The position numbers and the translations under genes were made by a program. 20,715 nucleotides of DNA from an uncultured Muribaculaceae bacterium (GTDB lineage: Bacteria; Bacteroidota; Bacteroidia; Bacteroidales; Muribaculaceae): contig CAJTYC010000041.1 of the NCBI GenBank assembly GCA_910584185.1, positions 1 through 20,715 of the forward strand, in the 5' to 3' direction. How positions within the stretch are numbered: position 1 is the first letter of the stretch; each line of letters opens with the position of its first letter. The notes beneath the pieces are model-generated. The model made no database searches and was not told the origin of the DNA. It worked only from the letters and a program-made list of their open reading frames with translations. Positions 17,016 through 20,715 of this stretch are shown in pieces.

Positions 17016-19241
17016 TCACTTTACCATTATTTTTGATGTGGTGCCGTCAGCATACTTCACTATGTATGTGCCACTGCCGAGCATGTTTATTTCATTGCCG
17101 GCCGATATGCCATGAACCGTATAAATCATCTTAATTTCCTTATCCTCTTGCTCTGCTTCGATGTTTTTTATACCGGTGGAGTAACCGACGGGATATTTAG
17201 TTTGCATACTGACTCCATTTACAGTGAAGTCAATCAATCTCTCTCGATTTTCCACAATTCCGTTACCCTCAATCGCCCACTTGTCTCCATCGCATGTAGC
17301 CTTTATGCCGTCAATATAAACTGAATTCACTTCAAACTCAAGTTCGGGCGATTCGGGCGAAGCATTTATAATGACAGCCAATTGACCTTTCATGGGAGCC
17401 ATCGTGAATATCTCCTTTACTTGGCCAAGGTCTACGTTGGCCCATCCTACTGGGTGGTTATGGCAGTCGGCGGGGCCGTATACAATACGGAAATTGTTTG
17501 GCACGTTGTTGCACTTCCTGTGCGAGGTCACATAAATTGCCTTATGAAGCCCTTTTGTGTCCTTACCGGTTTGCCAATCATAGGGAGTATCCCAGTTCAC
17601 CATATTGTCTCCAACATAAAACCAAGTGTCAACATCGGGCGTGAAGGAATCATCCACAAGCAGCGAATGATTCTCATATTCCTCGAGTTTAGCGTTGTCA
17701 GGAAATATCACCTTTGCCAATGGATTTCCGGCAAAGCATTCTTCGCCGAGAGTCGTTACCTGTGCAATATCCACTTGTGTGAGATTACAATCCTTGAATG
17801 CATATGCGCATATGTCCTCAAGATTATTCTTACCTGAAGGATTGAGGTTCACACTTTTCAAAGCTGACCCCATGAAACATCCTTTTGGCACAAACCATAG
17901 TGCCGATGGGATTCTCGCTGCTGTCAGACCTGAATATGCAAACTGACAACCTTCATGTGCGGACAATTCGATTGATCCGTATCCTTCCATTGCTGTCACT
18001 TTGGCAAACGGGAAATATGTAAGCGAGGTGCAATCTCTGAATGCGTGGCTTTTAATAGAAACCTTATCTGAAGAAATCGATATATCCTTAAGATTGGTAC
18101 ACCCACGAAACATACTGTTAGCGATAGTAAGTTTCTTACCGGATGAGCCTTTCAGTTCCACTTGTTCAAGCTCACGGCAGTCTGCACAAAGACCGGTAAA
18201 ATCATTACTTTGGTAGTTGAAGTTATCCACATCAAGTGTCAGGCTCTTCAGTGAGGAGTTATAGAATGCGTATGATCCGAAAGATATAAAGGAGTCAGGC
18301 AATACGATTTCAGATATATTAGTGCATATAAAAGCTCCCTGGTGACAAGATTTTGCCGAATTCGGTAATGTGAGTTTCTCTTTAACCATGCCGGGAGGGC
18401 ATGTCACAATTATCTCATATTTCTTTACCGGCACGTTGTCGACGCTCCACTCATCCGAAAGATATACCACTCCGTCGAGAGAATCATAATATTTTGATGC
18501 TGAGACATCTATATCTTTAATCCCGAGATTACGGTTTGCCCAATAGCTCCCAAAATTTACGTTGCCGTTAATAATTAATGTCTTGATGCTCCGGTTATCG
18601 GCGAATGCATTGTTTCTTATTCCGACAAGTTCTTTGGGAACTGTATATTTGGTCTTTTTTGTGGCTGGAGGCATACGGAAAAGCTCGAAGTCTTCATCCC
18701 AAGTGTTGTGGCGGCTGAGCAGTATACCGTTGTCATCTTTGAACTCAGAGTTGGATGCATTTACATGAAACTCCGCGATGGCCGGGCAACCGAGAAATTC
18801 GAAAGTGCCGATATTAGAGATGGTTGATGGTATGTTCACCTTGGTTATGCCTGGTTGTTCGGCGATGGCAGCTTCGTAGTTATACCACCAACCTGATGAA
18901 GTGTCGGTAACATCCGGTCCGATTGAGGTTACGTTATATTTCTTGCCATTAATGGTGACCGACCCCGGTATTGTAATCTCCCCTGTCAACGACACTCCTT
19001 GTTTTATTCCGATAAGCCATGCTTGCCCGTCGCCGACATCTACTCCGATTTTGAAGATAAATTTACCAACTTCAAAAGTCGCTTTGTTGTCAATTTCTAC
19101 GGCGCCACTCCACATGGCGGACCATGATAGAGCTGCAATAATAAGTGCGAGTTTGGCTTTTACCAAAGGTGCAAGCTCTCCTTGTGCTTTCGTCTGGACG
19201 ACCCGGCACATGCGCTTGACTGATGTGTTATTGGTAACCAT
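17016..19241 (-). CDS. BspA-like LRR_5 surface protein with T9SS-type C-terminal tail (first gene of operon)
   Basis: This 741-residue paralog of the next gene has the same domain order: signal sequence, GEITIPGSVTINGKKYNVTSIG start domain, LRR_5 units (for example LPDSFISFGSYAFYNSSLK), a post-repeat region with TWFYVGDN, and a final sorting-like segment at about 706-741 ending GTYIVKYADGTTSKIMVK. Near-identical blocks shared by both copies, such as FRMPPATKKT and DNRSIKTL, point to tandem duplication followed by divergence. The hydrophobic signal core (LALIIAALSWSAMW) lies 30 residues in, giving an unusually long N-terminal region. An internal ATG at codon 11 would shorten it, and neither start has a Shine-Dalgarno motif. 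It leads the three-gene minus-strand operon, and its leader carries a hairpin and direct repeats. Surface attachment through the T9SS is inferred from the tail. Confidence 0.85.
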   Translation of the reverse strand: MVTNNTSVKRMCRVVQTKAQGELAPLVKAKLALIIAALSWSAMWSGAVEIDNKATFEVGKFIFKIGVDVGDGQAWLIGIKQGVSLTGEITIPGSVTINGKKYNVTSIGPDVTDTSSGWWYNYEAAIAEQPGITKVNIPSTISNIGTFEFLGCPAIAEFHVNASNSEFKDDNGILLSRHNTWDEDFELFRMPPATKKTKYTVPKELVGIRNNAFADNRSIKTLIINGNVNFGSYWANRNLGIKDIDVSASKYYDSLDGVVYLSDEWSVDNVPVKKYEIIVTCPPGMVKEKLTLPNSAKSCHQGAFICTNISEIVLPDSFISFGSYAFYNSSLKSLTLDVDNFNYQSNDFTGLCADCRELEQVELKGSSGKKLTIANSMFRGCTNLKDISISSDKVSIKSHAFRDCTSLTYFPFAKVTAMEGYGSIELSAHEGCQFAYSGLTAARIPSALWFVPKGCFMGSALKSVNLNPSGKNNLEDICAYAFKDCNLTQVDIAQVTTLGEECFAGNPLAKVIFPDNAKLEEYENHSLLVDDSFTPDVDTWFYVGDNMVNWDTPYDWQTGKDTKGLHKAIYVTSHRKCNNVPNNFRIVYGPADCHNHPVGWANVDLGQVKEIFTMAPMKGQLAVIINASPESPELEFEVNSVYIDGIKATCDGDKWAIEGNGIVENRERLIDFTVNGVSMQTKYPVGYSTGIKNIEAEQEDKEIKMIYTVHGISAGNEINMLGSGTYIVKYADGTTSKIMVK

Positions 19242-19257
19242 ATGGATACTTTAAAAA

Positions 19258-19291
19258 TTTTGAGGCGAAATTAATCATTCTGCCTCCAAAA
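19258..19291 (-). promoter_or_regulatory. Leader hairpin upstream of the LRR operon
   Basis: TTTTGAGGC (19258-19266) and GCCTCCAAAA (19282-19291) are complementary over nine pairs with a single bulged base, enclosing a 15-nt loop. In the minus-strand transcript this GC-core hairpin would lie 17-50 nt before the first LRR ATG and be followed by AAAATTTTT. It could be a leader that controls translation, or an attenuator with a delayed U-run. The spacer 19242-19392 otherwise holds the direct repeats at 19299-19324. I could not identify a convincing -33/-7 pair in it. Confidence 0.45.
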
Positions 19292-19298
19292 TGCGCTA

Positions 19299-19324
19299 TC
19301 TACAAGGTCTACATGAAGTCTACA
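19299..19324 (-). promoter_or_regulatory. Triple TGTAGA direct repeat upstream of the LRR operon
   Basis: TCTACA occurs at 19299-19304, 19308-19313 and 19319-19324 (TGTAGA on the coding strand). The two distal copies extend to GTCTACAT and are 11 bp apart, about one helical turn; the third is 9 bp away. Direct repeats at helical spacing near a promoter are a common operator form, for example for LytTR response regulators. They lie about 58-83 bp before the LRR ATG. The repeats are plain in sequence; the regulator is unknown. Confidence 0.45.
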
Positions 19325-19392
19325 TCTGTATTAAATTGTTGCTAATCAACTGTGTATTTTATTTGACTGTATTGGATTGTTTAAAATTGGTT

Positions 19393-19635
19393 TCATTTGC
19401 GCCAAGGAGACCAGGAGGCAAGCGGAACGTAAATGATGGCGAATATAAATGCCTGTAAAAGCACTCCCCAGTCAAAAGCCACCGACTCGTGAAATATAAT
19501 GTCAAACAGCCAGAGCAATGCTGCCATAACCAATGTAGTCACAACGACCTGCGTCATGAATGTCAATATTTTTCTCTTTTGTGTCTCCTTGCGTGTCATA
19601 TCAAAAATTGTCACATCGGTTAATGTATATTGCAT
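19393..19635 (-). CDS. Small two-helix inner-membrane protein of unknown function
   Basis: The 80-residue frame has a short N-terminal part, a basic patch (RKETQKRK, 15-22), a membrane helix at about 27-48 (MTQVVVTTLVMAALLWLFDIIF), a short loop with HESVAFDW, a second helix at about 55-73, and a basic end (WRK). Both termini should lie in the cytoplasm. I do not recognise the family. An internal ATG at codon 13 (19599) would give a 68-residue protein and is a credible alternative start. It has a full TAnnTTTG box at suitable distance, which supports a real gene. It may also be read from the MFS remnant 36 bp upstream. Confidence 0.65.
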   Translation of the reverse strand: MQYTLTDVTIFDMTRKETQKRKILTFMTQVVVTTLVMAALLWLFDIIFHESVAFDWGVLLQAFIFAIIYVPLASWSPWRK

Positions 19636-19659
19636 AATACACTCACGGACTTATCTTTA

Positions 19660-19667
19660 CAAAGGTA
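19660..19667 (-). promoter_or_regulatory. TAnnTTTG -7 box before the small membrane protein gene
   Basis: TACCTTTG on the minus strand (19667-19660) is an exact Bacteroidetes -7 box, which would start transcription about 19 nt before the ATG at 19635. No TTG is found 19-21 bp further upstream, so the -33 half is missing and the call is tentative. Confidence 0.35.
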
Positions 19668-19671
19668 GCAG

Positions 19672-19935
19672 TTACACTCCGGTCTTACGGTGAAGCACGT
19701 ATAGCATTATTGCTCCGATGAGCGCCAACGGCGCTCCGGCGAGGGCGGGTGAGGCTATACCGAGACCCATGCTTATTACAGCGCCTCCAAGCGACGCTGC
19801 ACATATCAAATGTCCAGCCTCGACTATGTTTACGCCGATGCTCTTCGATACAACCCCAAGAATCCCCATCATCCCAAATTCAGCCATGCCGAGAGCGAAT
19901 GTCCCGGCTGCCAAAGCTATAAGACTGCGCTTCAT
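19672..19935 (-). pseudogene. Internally deleted MFS transporter remnant (start and end fused in frame)
   Basis: Residues 1-49 of this 87-residue frame (MKRSLIALAAGTFALGMAEF, then GVVSKSIGVNIVEAGHLICA) match the start of DHA1-type MFS efflux permeases of the AraJ/YdhP kind, covering helix one and the beginning of helix two. Residues about 50-87 (LGGAVISMGLGIASPALAG, then LALIGAIMLY) look like the last helices of such a protein. About 300 residues of a usual 380-400 are absent, yet the frame stays open from start to stop. This suggests one in-frame deletion, perhaps through the similar A-x-x-L-G-G motifs of helix two and a late helix. A good Shine-Dalgarno AAGGAG (19951-19946) sits 10 nt before the ATG, so it may still be translated as a three-helix membrane peptide. 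It cannot be a working transporter. Confidence 0.72.
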
Positions 19936-19979
19936 ATACGTTTGTCTCCTTGTAACTTATCGATTATAAAGTTTATATA

Positions 19980-19994
19980 CGTAATGATTTTACG
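19980..19994. repeat. Short palindrome sharing a 10-mer with the ruvA repeat
   Basis: CGTAA (19980-19984) and TTACG (19990-19994) flank TGATT. The segment TGATTTTACG (19985-19994) is identical to 4812-4821 inside the ruvA-proximal inverted repeat. It lies about 45 bp upstream of the MFS remnant ATG. A shared regulator site is possible, but one 10-bp match could be chance. Confidence 0.3.
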
Positions 19995-20043
19995 CATATT
20001 TAACGAGTTTTAGAATAACATATTATGATTAACACACATCATT

Positions 20044-20078
20044 AAAAAAGCTCCACGCCATGTTAAGGCGCGAAGCTT
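20044..20078 (-). terminator. Strong intrinsic terminator of clpB
   Basis: On the minus strand AAGCTTCGCGCC (20078-20067) pairs with GGCGTGGAGCTT (20059-20048) over 12 positions, two of them G-U, with a 7-nt loop TTAACAT. A run of six T is formed by 20049-20044, overlapping the base of the stem. It lies about 59 bp beyond the clpB stop. Of all hairpins in the window this is the clearest terminator. Apart from it and the palindrome at 19980, the spacer 19936-20136 holds only the leader of the MFS remnant. Confidence 0.85.
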
Positions 20079-20136
20079 CTATTGAATATGTAGGTAATAT
20101 GATTTTTGCCTATTGTAAGGCATGTGTCTGCCGTTG

Positions 20137-20715
20137 TCAGTTCCTGAACACCAGCTCGTCTCCCTGCGCGTCGATGGTGATGGGGTGCTCGCGGTCTACT
20201 TTCTGGCTCAATATATCTTTCGACAACTGATTCAGCACAAGACGCTGTATCGTTCGCTTCACCGGTCGGGCTCCAAACTCGGGGTCGTAACCATCGTCGG
20301 CAAGAAGCTCCAGTGCCTGCTTGGTAACATTCAGGGTGATACCATTACTTGCAAGCATACGCTGCACACTCTTCACCTGGATGTTGACAATCTCAAGTAT
20401 TTCCTTCTTGTCGAGCGGCGTGAACATCACTGTCTCATCGATACGGTTCAAGAACTCCGGACGGATTATCTGTTTCAGCCTATCCATCACGTCCTGCTTG
20501 GTGGTGCTGACAATCTCCTCTTTCTCAGCCTCCGACTTGTCGTTATAGCCGGTAAACTTCTCGCGGATTATGTCGCTACCCATGTTGGAGGTCATGATGA
20601 TGATAGTGTTCTTGAAGTTGATGAAACGACCCTTGTTGTCGGTGAGGCGTCCATCATCAAGCACCTGAAGCAGGATATTGAATACATCAGGATTTGCCTT
20701 CTCAATCTCATCAAA
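20137..20715 (-). CDS. clpB: ClpB disaggregase, C-terminal part (5' truncated by window edge)
   Basis: The frame is open to the right edge and the visible 193 residues are the end of a protein of about 860. They begin inside the second AAA+ module with the Walker B element (FDEIEKANPDVFNILLQVLD), followed by DDGRLTDNKGR, sensor 1 region TSNMGSD, the arginine-finger segment PEFLNRIDE, and the sensor 2 motif GARPVKRTIQR. The end ELVFRN is usual for Bacteroidetes ClpB. The GTG at 20664 is an internal valine codon. ClpB threads aggregated proteins through its hexamer with DnaK after heat stress. The visible motifs are intact. ClpA/ClpC are less likely because the small C-terminal domain and DDGRLTDNKGR fit ClpB. 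Confidence 0.93.
   Translation of the reverse strand, partial: FDEIEKANPDVFNILLQVLDDGRLTDNKGRFINFKNTIIIMTSNMGSDIIREKFTGYNDKSEAEKEEIVSTTKQDVMDRLKQIIRPEFLNRIDETVMFTPLDKKEILEIVNIQVKSVQRMLASNGITLNVTKQALELLADDGYDPEFGARPVKRTIQRLVLNQLSKDILSQKVDREHPITIDAQGDELVFRN

Noticed and set aside
2..20715. Mobile element or defence system
   Set aside because: No transposase, integrase, terminal repeats, restriction, toxin-antitoxin or Cas domains were recognised in any coherent frame.

Overview
The window looks like a chromosomal segment of an anaerobic gut-type Bacteroidales, most likely Muribaculaceae or a close relative. This is inferred from gene content, not from a marker gene. Supporting signs are an aerotolerance (Bat) operon tail, a very large SprA/Sov secretion protein directly behind ruvA, BspA-like leucine-rich-repeat surface proteins with type IX secretion-like tails, promoters resembling the Bacteroidetes TTG-N19-21-TAnnTTTG pattern, and mostly A-rich leaders without Shine-Dalgarno sequences. 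No rRNA, tRNA, CRISPR array, transposase or phage gene was recognised.

Layout. Positions 2-1907 (+) hold the 3' part of batD and the whole of batE, closed by an intrinsic terminator near 2021-2053. Positions 2193-3604 (+) hold a two-gene unit: a small HTH-like protein and a double universal stress protein with an extra N-terminal domain. Facing it tail to tail with only 4 bp between stop codons is recR followed by a GNAT acetyltransferase (4738 down to 3609, minus strand, ATGA overlap). A 116-bp divergent spacer carries a recR promoter that would start the mRNA almost at the ATG. It also carries a 13-bp inverted repeat ending 4 bp before ruvA. ruvA (4855-5433) and sprA (5488-12975) follow on the plus strand. 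sprA alone covers over a third of the window.

Positions 12976-13202 form a convergent spacer with a GC-rich imperfect direct repeat and two short palindromes. Next, on the minus strand, is a three-gene operon read from 19241 to 13203: two tandem paralogous BspA-like LRR_5 proteins, then a membrane-spanning TPR protein with a C-terminal LuxR-like HTH. The last two genes overlap by ATGA. The operon leader holds a hairpin and a triple TGTAGA direct repeat. Upstream are a small two-helix membrane protein (19393-19635) and an 87-residue remnant of an MFS transporter in which the start and end are fused (19672-19935). The window ends with the 3' part of clpB (20137-20715, minus) and a strong terminator behind it.

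How the parts may work together. SprA is the outer-membrane translocon of type IX secretion, and the two LRR proteins end in what looks like the type A T9SS sorting domain, so SprA's pathway probably exports them. The TPR-HTH protein encoded with them would keep its TPR part in the periplasm and its HTH in the cytoplasm. That arrangement could let envelope or secretion state feed back onto the surface-protein operon; this link is inference. The most unusual items are this LRR-LRR-tethered-regulator operon with its structured leader, the miniaturised MFS gene, the apparently leaderless recR promoter beside the ruvA palindrome, and the sharp codon-usage shift at the 3' end of sprA.
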